Positions 1-6,282 of a stretch of DNA of 9,695 nt are shown here, piece by piece. Below the pieces are notes generated by a model. It made no database searches, had not been told where the DNA came from, and saw nothing but the letters and a program-made list of their open reading frames with translations. The DNA lies in assembly GCA_964194935.1 (NCBI GenBank), contig CAXMOL010000003.1, forward strand, positions 1-9,695, read 5' to 3'. Source of the DNA: JACZWZ01 sp964194935. Its GTDB lineage: Bacteria; Actinomycetota; Acidimicrobiia; Spongiisociales; UBA11373. Every line of letters starts with the position of its first letter. The first letter of the stretch is position 1. Made by a program: the position numbers and the translations under genes.

Positions 1-614
<614 letters not shown>

Positions 615-636
615 TGTTGTCCTCTGTCGCTCTCGT

Positions 637-1326
637 TCAGTCTTCTTCTAGATCTGGGTTCGTGGGAGAGGCAAGTGCCTCTTTCACTTGGGTCGCAAAG
701 CCCTCCGTATAGATGCCTGATCCCATGATCTCCGTCATGGGCCTCATGTAGTTGAGAAAGGCGGGATCGGTAGCCGCGTCCGGGTCGGTGAGATCGATGC
801 CCAAGAGCCGTTTCATATGGCGGTGCATCACCAAGGCCCCGAGGAACCAGAGTGCGACCACGGTTGCTCGGGAGCGTGGGTCGTCGGTGGGTTGGAGCAT
901 GCCGCTCTCAACGCCGTGCTCCATGTACACCTCGGCGTCCGACACCATATTGTCCACGAGCTTGGCGACGACCGCGGAGTCGTCGGTCAAGACGCGGGCC
1001 AGGTACCCGATCATCGATCCGGAATCGAAGTCACGCAGTGCTGCAAACAGATCGAGTTGAGGTCCGGCGGAGAGTGTCTCGTCCTTGTAATGACGGATCA
1101 CTGCAGCAACGTGTTCATCGCAGGCGATGCGGAGTCCCTCCATCGACTTGAAGTGGTGGAGCACCAACCCTGCGGACACCCCTGCTGCCGTCGCCACCTT
1201 GCGTGCCGTGGTGTCGGCAACGCCGTATTCGGCAAAACACTCGATGGCGGAGTCCCGGATGCGGGCCTTGGTGGTCCGATCGTCGGCGGGCGCCGAATCG
1301 AGCGAGTCTGGTGTGTCTGAACGCAT
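637..1326 (-). CDS. TetR/AcrR family transcriptional regulator
   Basis: A 229-residue protein with a TetR-type N-terminal DNA-binding domain. The helix-turn-helix lies at about residues 22-65 (ARIRDSAIECFAEYGV, then TTARKVATAAGVSAGLVLHHF), with the characteristic G-x-x-HHF ending. The remaining ~160 residues are the variable helical ligand-binding and dimerisation domain, with no recognisable ligand signature. I chose the ATG at 1326, although the frame stays open to 1458. The longer version would run into the ilvE start, the HTH is already near the normal distance from the N-terminus, and a perfect TATAAT sits 10 bp upstream of this ATG. Family members are usually repressors of their own promoter and of a neighbouring efflux gene; the downstream ABC ATPase fits that. 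It lies divergent to ilvE, so an effect on ilvE is possible but nothing in the sequence shows it. Confidence 0.92.
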   Translation of the reverse strand: MRSDTPDSLDSAPADDRTTKARIRDSAIECFAEYGVADTTARKVATAAGVSAGLVLHHFKSMEGLRIACDEHVAAVIRHYKDETLSAGPQLDLFAALRDFDSGSMIGYLARVLTDDSAVVAKLVDNMVSDAEVYMEHGVESGMLQPTDDPRSRATVVALWFLGALVMHRHMKRLLGIDLTDPDAATDPAFLNYMRPMTEIMGSGIYTEGFATQVKEALASPTNPDLEED

Positions 1327-1351
1327 GTTCAATAGATTATACGATTGTTCA
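1318..1351. promoter_or_regulatory. Candidate TetR operator: TGTTCA repeats around the tetR -10 box
   Basis: TGAAC-GCAT-GTTCA at 1318-1331 is an inverted repeat spanning the tetR start codon. The hexamer TGTTCA at 1326-1331 recurs at 1346-1351, exactly 20 bp (about two helical turns) away, with the TATAAT between them. A shorter inverted CAAT/ATTG pair also flanks the -10 box. Position and symmetry suit an autoregulatory operator; the assignment is inference. Confidence 0.4.
1336..1341 (-). promoter_or_regulatory. -10 box (TATAAT) of tetR
   Basis: The minus strand carries a perfect TATAAT whose last T is 9 bases before the tetR ATG at 1326. Transcription would start 6-8 bases after the box, within a few bases of the ATG, so the mRNA would be leaderless or nearly so, as is common in actinobacteria. 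No good -35 hexamer is seen at 16-18 bp spacing (the 17-bp position holds GACTTG). Confidence 0.6.
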
Positions 1352-1438
1352 GGAGATGCAAGTCGCCAGGGACGACGGGCTCCGAACCGGCGCCGGCTTT
1401 GGCTAGCCTGACTCGCTAATCCCGTGAAATGGTGAGAC

Positions 1439-2350
1439 ATGGATCCGACCAAGAGCATTTGGATGGATGGCGAACTCGTTCCTTGGGCCGAGGCTCAGGT
1501 CCATGTGCTGACCCACGCGCTCCACTACGGCACCGGCGTCTTCGAGGGGATTAGGGCCTACGACAACGACGATGGAACCGCGGTCTTCAGGCTCACGGAC
1601 CATATGGAGCGGCTGCTTGCTTCCGCCGCGACCTACTCGATGCCGCTGGAGTACTCAGCCGGAGATCTGGTTGAGGCTGCGCACGAGACGATCATCGATA
1701 ACGAGCTCAAGTCTTGCTACATCCGCCCCATCACGTTCTATGAAACCGGCACGATCGGTCTCAACCCGGCTGGGGCGCGGCTAAGAACGTCGATCATCGC
1801 GTTTCCGTGGGGCGCCTACCTCGGTGAGGACGGGCTTCTAAACGGCATACGGGTAACGATTGCCTCGTGGGCACGGATCTCACCGCGTTCGTTCCCGGCT
1901 GCCAAGGCGACCGGGCCATACATCAATGCAATCCTCGCCAACCAGGAAGCCACCCGAGACGGCTTTGACGAGGCATTGCTCCTGACCGCCGAAGGGAAGG
2001 TCTCGGAGGGAGCTGGCGAGAATCTCTTCCTGGTCAAGGACGGGGTCGTCGTGACCCCCCCCTTGTCGGATGGATGCCTGGCCGGGATCACTCGTCAGTC
2101 GGTTATGACACTCCTCACCGATGACGGCTTCGAAGTCAGCGAGCAGTCTCTCGAGCCCGACGACTTGGGCGAGGCCGACGAGTTGTTCTTTACGGGTACG
2201 GCGGCCGAAGTGACACCGATTCGCGAGGTCGACGGTCTATTCGCCGCCGAACCGGGTCCGGTGACCAAGAGGGCGCAGGAGCTTTTCAACGGCGCTATCG
2301 GTGGGAAGCTGGACCAGTATCGGCACTGGCTCGACTACGTACAGAGATGA
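1439..2350 (+). CDS. ilvE: Branched-chain amino acid aminotransferase
   Basis: A PLP-dependent fold-type IV transaminase (EC 2.6.1.42) that interconverts 2-oxo acids with valine, leucine and isoleucine using glutamate, the last step of all three pathways. Its 303 residues match the E. coli IlvE-type length. Seen in the sequence: N-terminal WMDGELVPWAEAQVHVLTHALHYG, the FEGIRAY segment, the PLP-lysine segment AAKATGPYIN (K156), the phosphate and cofactor segment SEGAGENLF (from about residue 189), and C-terminal FFTGTAAEVTPI. The start at 1439 gives the family's usual N-terminus. The upstream GGTGAG is only 3-4 bases from the ATG, so ribosome binding looks weak. It is on the opposite strand from the ilv-leu operon and convergent with it, so it needs its own promoter in 1342-1438; I see only weak TAnnnT candidates there (for example TAGCCT at 1404-1409). 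D-amino acid or aminodeoxychorismate family relatives are less likely given the BCAA context. Confidence 0.95.
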   Translation: MDPTKSIWMDGELVPWAEAQVHVLTHALHYGTGVFEGIRAYDNDDGTAVFRLTDHMERLLASAATYSMPLEYSAGDLVEAAHETIIDNELKSCYIRPITFYETGTIGLNPAGARLRTSIIAFPWGAYLGEDGLLNGIRVTIASWARISPRSFPAAKATGPYINAILANQEATRDGFDEALLLTAEGKVSEGAGENLFLVKDGVVVTPPLSDGCLAGITRQSVMTLLTDDGFEVSEQSLEPDDLGEADELFFTGTAAEVTPIREVDGLFAAEPGPVTKRAQELFNGAIGGKLDQYRHWLDYVQR

Positions 2351-2354
2351 GGTC

Positions 2355-2369
2355 GGGTCCTTCGGGCCC
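2355..2369 (+). terminator. Possible hairpin terminator after ilvE (no T-tract)
   Basis: Five bases after the ilvE stop, GGGTCC-TTC-GGGCCC can form a 6-bp stem (one G-T pair), possibly extended by the flanking AGG/CCT. No run of T follows, so it is a weak candidate. The hairpins in the downstream repeats could contribute to termination instead. Confidence 0.3.
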
Positions 2370-2383
2370 TCCTGCGACTAGCG

Positions 2384-2402
2384 ACTGGTTACTGGTTACT
2401 GG
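2384..2402. repeat. Short tandem repeat ACTGGTT x 2.7
   Basis: Two full and one partial copy of the 7-mer ACTGGTT lie between the ilvE stop and the first palindromic element, preceded by degenerate GCGACTAGCGACT. It resembles low-complexity intergenic filler; no function is apparent. Confidence 0.7.
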
Positions 2403-2404
2403 CA

Positions 2405-2500
2405 TCCCCCCACCAAACGACCTCCGGCCGTTTGACTCCCCCCAAAGGGGAGAGTGATCAGAAGGGGAGGGTCAGCGAGCAATGCGAGCTGGTGGGGGGA
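2405..2500. repeat. Palindromic repeat element 1 (96 bp)
   Basis: The element is bounded by perfect 11-bp inverted ends, TCCCCCCACCA at 2405-2415 and TGGTGGGGGGA at 2490-2500. Inside the left end is a small imperfect hairpin AAACG...CGTTT (2415-2433). It is followed by an ACTCCCCCC-AAA-GGGGAGAGT hairpin, then GATCAGAAGGGGAGGG, then a second small palindromic segment AGCGAGCAATGCGAGCT before the right end. It looks like element 2 with the middle removed: the left 66 bp and right 30 bp of the two are nearly identical. It has no coding potential I believe in. A non-autonomous MITE- or REP-like dispersed repeat is my best reading, and the copy number elsewhere in the genome is unknown. Confidence 0.75.
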
Positions 2501-2579
2501 TTGACTGACCCAGGACAATCCGCCAACCAGTAGGCAGAAGACCCCCCACCAAACGGCTTCGCCGTTTGACTCCCCCCAG

Positions 2580-2741
2580 AGGGGAGAGTGATCAGAAGGG
2601 GAGGGTTGTCGAACGTCCCATAACGGTGGAGTGATGCTTCTTCTCTGAACCACTCTCCTTAGGGGGGAGTTGTCAGAAGGGGAGGGTTGTCGAACGTCCC
2701 ACAACGGTGAAGTGATGCTTCTTCTCTGAAACACTCTCCCC
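2580..2741. repeat. 81-bp direct tandem repeat (2 copies) inside element 2
   Basis: Copy A (about 2580-2660) and copy B (about 2661-2741) share CAGAAGGGGAGGGTTGTCGA at 2593 and 2674, then ACGTCCCAyAACGGTGrAG and TGATGCTTCTTCTCTGAA, with only a few substitutions. The spacing is 81 bp, a multiple of three, which explains why the minus strand can stay open as a meaningless repetitive reading frame here. Confidence 0.85.
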
Positions 2742-2753
2742 TTTGGGGGGAGT
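2733..2753 (-). terminator. Possible terminator hairpin of the ilv-leu operon, supplied by the repeat
   Basis: Read on the minus strand, a 9-bp stem (ACTCCCCCC/GGGGAGAGT, one G-T type pair) with an AAA loop is followed by GTTT. It lies about 60 bp after the leuD stop. The T-tract is short, so the call is tentative; no better terminator is seen between leuD and the repeat. Confidence 0.35.
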
Positions 2754-2815
2754 CAGCGAGTGAAGCGAGCTGGTGGGGGGTTGTCTGACCCAGGGGAGTG
2801 GTTCTGTTGCCATTG

Positions 2816-3424
2816 CTACTTGCTCACGGTTGGCTTGAAAGTGGGCCTTCCGGTTTCGTATTCGCTGATCGCCTCTTCTTGCAGCATCGTCACGCCGATC
2901 TCATCCAACCCGTTCGCCAGCATGTACTTGGCGAACGGATCAATGCTGAACGTCTCCTCCACGCCCGAGGCGATCACCGACTGGGCTCCAAGATCGATGG
3001 TCACAACGGCGGCCGGATCTTCGGCACCTAGCGATAGGAGCCGGTTGACCGAGTCTGCGGTCAGTTCAACCGGGAGCAGACCGGTCTTGTAGCAGTTGGT
3101 GCGAAAGATGTCGCCGAAGGAGGGTGCGATCACTGCCTGGAAACCCCAGTCGGCGATCGCCCATGGGGCGGGCTCCCTCGATGATCCGGTTCCGAAGTCC
3201 GGTCCTGCCACGAGGACAGTCGCGGCGCGGTATTCGGTCCGGTTCAAGACGAAGTCGGGATCCATCTCCCCTTCGGCGTCGCGAGCCCACTCGTAGAAGA
3301 GAAACTCACCGAACCCGGTGCGCTCGGTTCGTTTGAGGAATTGCTTGGGAATTATCTGATCCGTGTCCACCTGAGCGCGGGGCAGCGGAGCGATGGTTCC
3401 TTCGATCACGCCGACGGGATTCAT
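2816..3424 (-). CDS. leuD: 3-isopropylmalate dehydratase small subunit
   Basis: LeuD pairs with LeuC to isomerise 2-isopropylmalate to 3-isopropylmalate (EC 4.2.1.33), contributing the swivel domain that closes over the substrate. The 202-residue length is typical. Seen: N-terminal GTIAPLPRAQVDTDQIIPKQFL, FLFYEWARD, the core GPDFGTGSSREPAPW (77-88) and PSFGDIFRTNCYKTGLLPV. I chose the ATG at 3424 because it gives the family N-terminus and overlaps the leuC stop by 4 bp (ATGA), implying translational coupling; the open frame up to 3622 is only overlap with leuC. One oddity: the family segment SSREHAPW reads SSREPAPW here, with proline P85 replacing a highly conserved histidine through what would be a single base change (CCC for CAC). 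The rest looks intact, so I call it functional. It is the last gene of the operon. Confidence 0.95.
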   Translation of the reverse strand: MNPVGVIEGTIAPLPRAQVDTDQIIPKQFLKRTERTGFGEFLFYEWARDAEGEMDPDFVLNRTEYRAATVLVAGPDFGTGSSREPAPWAIADWGFQAVIAPSFGDIFRTNCYKTGLLPVELTADSVNRLLSLGAEDPAAVVTIDLGAQSVIASGVEETFSIDPFAKYMLANGLDEIGVTMLQEEAISEYETGRPTFKPTVSK

Positions 3425-4824
3425 GGGGTCCACTCTCGAACGTCGACGAAGTGCCCGGCCACGGCTGCAGCGGCGGCCATCTGAGGGCTGACGAGGTGGG
3501 TTCGAGCACCGCGCCCCTGGCGACCTTCGAAGTTCCGGTTGGACGTGCTGGCACATCGCTCTCCCGGGGAGACGAAGTCGTCGTTCATCGCCAGACACAT
3601 CGAACATCCAGGTTCTCGCCACTCGAAGCCGGATTCGATAAAGATCTTGTCGAGGCCCTCTGCCTCGGCCTCTTGTCTCACGAGGCCGGAGCCGGGCACC
3701 ACGATCGCAGCGACGGTCGAATCCACTTTGTGACCCTCGACTATGGCCGCCGCCGCCCGCAGATCGTCGATGCGTGCGTTGGTGCAGGACCCGATGAATA
3801 CTCGGTCGATGGCGATCTCGGTCATCGGAATCCCCGGCTCGAGATTCATGTAGTCCAGAGCTCGTTGGGCTGCATCACGCAGGAGTGGGTCCTCGAAGTC
3901 ATCCGGGGAGGGAACCACCGACGTGATTGACACGGTTTGTGCTGGATTGGTTCCCCAACTCACGAGGGGCGAAAGCTCGCTGGCATCGATGTAGATCTCG
4001 GTGTCGAACACGGCGTCTGAGTCGGTAGGTAGTGATGACCAATACTCGACGGCGGTGTCCCAGTCGGCTCCCGTCGGCGCATGTGGTCGGCCTTTGAGAT
4101 ACTCATAGGTGGTCTCGTCCGGAGCGATCAGGCCTGCTCGGGCGCCTGCCTCGATCGACATGTTGCAGACCGTCATCCGCTCCTCCATTGAGAGACTCGC
4201 TATCGCGTCGCCGCGGTATTCGATGACGTGTCCGGCACCACCACCGACTCCGATCTGAGCGATGATCCCTAACACCAGGTCCTTTGCTGTCACCCCTGTC
4301 GGGAGCGCCCCACCGACGGTGATCGCCATCGACCGCGGTTTCTTCTGACGGATCGTCTGGGTAGCCAGAACGTGTTCGACCTCGGAGGTTCCGACGCCGA
4401 ATGCGAGAGCCCCAAATGCCCCGTGCGTGGAGGTGTGGCTGTCGCCGCAGACGATCGTTGAGCCGGGGTGGGTGAGGCCTTGTTCGGGTCCGATGACGTG
4501 GACGATTCCGTTGCGGGGATCGTCCGGACCGAACACGGTGATTCCTGCGGCCTCACAATTGGCCATGAGGGTTTCGACCTGCTTGCGGGACAGCGGATCA
4601 GTGATGCCAAGGGCGCGATTGATCGTCGGAGTCCCATGATCGGCGGTCGCCAGCGTCAGATCTGGCCTACGGACCGATCGACCCGACAGGCGGAGTCCCT
4701 CAAACGCCTGCGGGGATGTGACCTCATGCACCAGGTGGAGATCGACGAATAGGAGATCTGGATCGTCGCTGTCCCCGCCAACGATGTGATCAGTCCAGAC
4801 CTTGTCGAAGAGGGTCCGCTTCAT
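3421..4824 (-). CDS. leuC: 3-isopropylmalate dehydratase large subunit
   Basis: This is the catalytic [4Fe-4S] subunit of isopropylmalate isomerase, an aconitase-superfamily cytosolic enzyme acting with LeuD. It has 467 residues. The three cluster cysteines fall at C347 (FIGSCTN), C407 and C410 (EPGCSMC), the canonical positions and spacing. Other family segments are TLFDKVWTDHIV at the N-terminus, DHGTPT, VCGDSHTSTHGAFGALAFGVGTSEVEHVLATQ, NMSIEAGARAGLIAPDETT and SNRNFEGRQG. The frame is open upstream to 5208, but homology begins at MKRTLFDK, so I use the ATG at 4824. That ATG overlaps the leuB stop by 4 bp (ATGA), again suggesting coupled translation; there is no strong independent Shine-Dalgarno. 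No truncation or missing active-site residue is seen. Confidence 0.97.
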   Translation of the reverse strand: MKRTLFDKVWTDHIVGGDSDDPDLLFVDLHLVHEVTSPQAFEGLRLSGRSVRRPDLTLATADHGTPTINRALGITDPLSRKQVETLMANCEAAGITVFGPDDPRNGIVHVIGPEQGLTHPGSTIVCGDSHTSTHGAFGALAFGVGTSEVEHVLATQTIRQKKPRSMAITVGGALPTGVTAKDLVLGIIAQIGVGGGAGHVIEYRGDAIASLSMEERMTVCNMSIEAGARAGLIAPDETTYEYLKGRPHAPTGADWDTAVEYWSSLPTDSDAVFDTEIYIDASELSPLVSWGTNPAQTVSITSVVPSPDDFEDPLLRDAAQRALDYMNLEPGIPMTEIAIDRVFIGSCTNARIDDLRAAAAIVEGHKVDSTVAAIVVPGSGLVRQEAEAEGLDKIFIESGFEWREPGCSMCLAMNDDFVSPGERCASTSNRNFEGRQGRGARTHLVSPQMAAAAAVAGHFVDVREWTP

Positions 4825-5867
4825 CCGGCGACCAGGGCTGCAACACGATCGCCGACTTCGGAAGTCGACATCCCCATCTCTCCTGCGGCGAGCGAAGGCA
4901 GCGAACCGGCGACCGTCGCCACCGCCGACTCGACCACCGAGCCGGCTTCCGGTGCATCGGTGTGGGTGAGCAGCATGCCGGCAGCTCCGATTGCCGCCAG
5001 CGGGTTGATCTTCCCGGAACCTGCGACGTCGGGCGCTGTCCCTCCGATGGGCTCGAACATCGAGATTCCCTCTGGGTTGAGGTTGGCGCCTGCTGCTATC
5101 CCGAGGCCTCCCTGGATGGCTGCCCCTAGATCGGTGATGATGTCGCCGAACATGTTGTCGGTGACGATGACGTCGAATCGTTCCGGCGTCTGCACCATCC
5201 AGGCGCATACGGCGTCGACGTTGGCGTAACTCTGCTCGATCTGGCCGTACTCAGCTCCAACCTCGTTGAAGACCCGCATCCACAGATCGTGTGAATGCAC
5301 CAGGACATTGGTTTTGCCGCAGAACGTGAGGTGCTTTCGTTGGCGCCGTGCGGCAAGTTCGAATGCGAATCGGATGGTTCGTTCAACACCGAATCTCGTG
5401 TTTACCGATTCCTCGGTCGCCACTTCTTGGCTGGTCCCGCGGTGGGTGAACCCCCCGGCTCCGACGTACAGACCTTCTGTGTTTTCACGCACGACGACGA
5501 AGTCGATGTCGTTGTGGTCCTTCCCGACGAGTGGAGAGGCCACACCGGGGTAGAGCTTTACCGGTCTGAGATTGATGTACTGATCGAGCTCGCGCCGCAG
5601 GCGCAGGATGATTCCACGCTCCAGAATCCCTGGCGGTACGTCGGGGTGACCTATCGCACCGAACAAGATTGCATCAACCTTGGCAGCGGACTCCAGAACC
5701 TCGTCCGGTAGAACTTCGCCGGTGCGAAGGTAGCGCTCCCCGCCGATGTCGAAGCGCTGATATTCGAGCGTCAGTCCAAATCGGTCGGCCGCGCTGTTCA
5801 GCACCTTTTCGGCTTCGGCCACGACCTCCGGTCCTGTGCCATCACCTCCCACGACGCCGATGCGCAT
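4821..5867 (-). CDS. leuB: 3-isopropylmalate dehydrogenase
   Basis: Oxidatively decarboxylates 3-isopropylmalate to 2-oxoisocaproate with NAD+ (EC 1.1.1.85). The 348 residues belong to the isocitrate/isopropylmalate dehydrogenase family. Visible motifs are GDGTGPEV near the N-terminus, the substrate-binding arginines in ILRLRRELD (89-95), INLRP (R101) and VVREN (R127), catalytic Y134 (ENTEGLY) and K185 (CGKTNVL), and metal-binding aspartates D218, D242 and D246 (NVDAV; NMFGDIITD). The nucleotide loop reads EPIGGTAPDVAGSGKINPLA rather than the common HGSAPDIAGK form. The overall style resembles actinobacterial LeuB. Relatives acting on tartrate, homoisocitrate or isocitrate have similar motifs, but the position beside leuC and leuD settles the role. 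It starts 8 bp after the preceding gene's stop with only a weak AGG upstream, so translation may be coupled. Confidence 0.95.
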   Translation of the reverse strand: MRIGVVGGDGTGPEVVAEAEKVLNSAADRFGLTLEYQRFDIGGERYLRTGEVLPDEVLESAAKVDAILFGAIGHPDVPPGILERGIILRLRRELDQYINLRPVKLYPGVASPLVGKDHNDIDFVVVRENTEGLYVGAGGFTHRGTSQEVATEESVNTRFGVERTIRFAFELAARRQRKHLTFCGKTNVLVHSHDLWMRVFNEVGAEYGQIEQSYANVDAVCAWMVQTPERFDVIVTDNMFGDIITDLGAAIQGGLGIAAGANLNPEGISMFEPIGGTAPDVAGSGKINPLAAIGAAGMLLTHTDAPEAGSVVESAVATVAGSLPSLAAGEMGMSTSEVGDRVAALVAG

Positions 5868-5875
5868 TGTTTCGT

Positions 5876-6232
5876 CTACCTGGCCTTTTCTACAGCGACT
5901 GCGAACGCTTCAACGGCTCCGGCCACCACGTCTTCGCTGACACCGAACCCCATGAAGGAGGCGCTACCCACCGACACCGTGGCAGTGACCCGCGCCTTGA
6001 TGTCGTCGTCACCGATGACGGGGCGCACCTTGAATCCGACCAGCCGTCCGTCGGTTCCGGTGAGTCGACAGAACTCGTCGAATGCGGCCGGTACCTCCGG
6101 GTACGGCTCCGGGTCGAATTCGACCGTGAGTTCGCCTGCCGATACGCGCACCGGGGTATGGGGCGCAACATTGCGCCCTTCCGCCACCTGATGTGAGACC
6201 TGCCTGGCGACTTGTTCGATTTGTTGATTCAT
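5876..6232 (-). CDS. Small protein resembling a free-standing LeuA (2-isopropylmalate synthase) regulatory domain
   Basis: A 118-residue soluble protein without signal peptide or membrane segment. From about residue 45 it reads like the C-terminal allosteric (LeuA_dimer) domain of 2-isopropylmalate synthase: a helix PAAFDEFCRL, strands GFKVRPVIG and ARVTATVSV, then GFGVSEDVVAGAVEAFAVAVEKA. This matches the family's closing pattern of a glycine-rich turn, G-(V/T)-S-x-D-(I/V), a small-residue helix and A-x-(N/E)-(R/K). In ordinary LeuA this domain binds leucine for feedback inhibition. The catalytic TIM barrel is missing entirely, not broken: there is no barrel remnant in the 50-bp gap upstream, and the gene has its own AGGAG Shine-Dalgarno 7 bases before the ATG. 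Lying between ilvC and leuB, it may sense leucine in trans for a LeuA or citramalate-synthase-like enzyme encoded elsewhere. The gene is clear; the domain assignment is by pattern memory only. Confidence 0.7.
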   Translation of the reverse strand: MNQQIEQVARQVSHQVAEGRNVAPHTPVRVSAGELTVEFDPEPYPEVPAAFDEFCRLTGTDGRLVGFKVRPVIGDDDIKARVTATVSVGSASFMGFGVSEDVVAGAVEAFAVAVEKAR

Positions 6233-6282
6233 CTTGGTTCTCCTGGCTCAGATGAACGGGGATCGGTGTGCTGCGCCCCGAA

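Larger units (their letters stand above)
2541..2781. repeat. Palindromic repeat element 2 (241 bp) with internal tandem
   Basis: Perfect 11-bp inverted ends, ACCCCCCACCA at 2541-2551 and TGGTGGGGGGT at 2771-2781, extend into longer imperfect ~36-bp arms (2542-2577 and 2745-2780). The left arm carries a perfect inner hairpin AAACGGC-TTC-GCCGTTT (2551-2567); the right arm carries the unrelated AGCGAGTGAAGCGAGCT. Between them lie G/C-rich hairpins at about 2569-2589, 2652-2670 and 2733-2753. After both elements the flank reads TTG(A/T)CTGACCCAGG (2501-2514 and 2781-2794), so homology runs past the inverted end. It starts 34 bp beyond the leuD stop. On the minus strand the hairpin at 2733-2753 is followed by GTTT and could help end the ilv-leu transcript. 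Confidence 0.8.

Noticed and set aside
1327..1458. N-terminal extension of the tetR frame to 1458
   Set aside because: It would overlap the ilvE start and place the TATAAT inside the coding region; the HTH is correctly placed with the shorter start.
2396..2734. 112-residue minus-strand open frame over the repeat region
   Set aside because: It lies wholly within the palindromic repeats; its repetitive, Pro/Ser/Trp-rich translation follows from the 81-bp tandem (a multiple of 3) and has no recognisable domain or ribosome site.
2405..2781. CRISPR array
   Set aside because: The repeats are few, long, palindromic and modular, without regular unique spacers, and no cas genes are present.
3425..3622. 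N-terminal extension of leuD upstream of 3424
   Set aside because: It overlaps leuC in another frame with no LeuD-like sequence; the ATGA-coupled ATG gives the expected family start.
4825..5208. N-terminal extension of leuC upstream of 4824
   Set aside because: It overlaps leuB out of frame, the translation is Arg-rich and unlike LeuC, and family homology begins exactly at the ATGA overlap.
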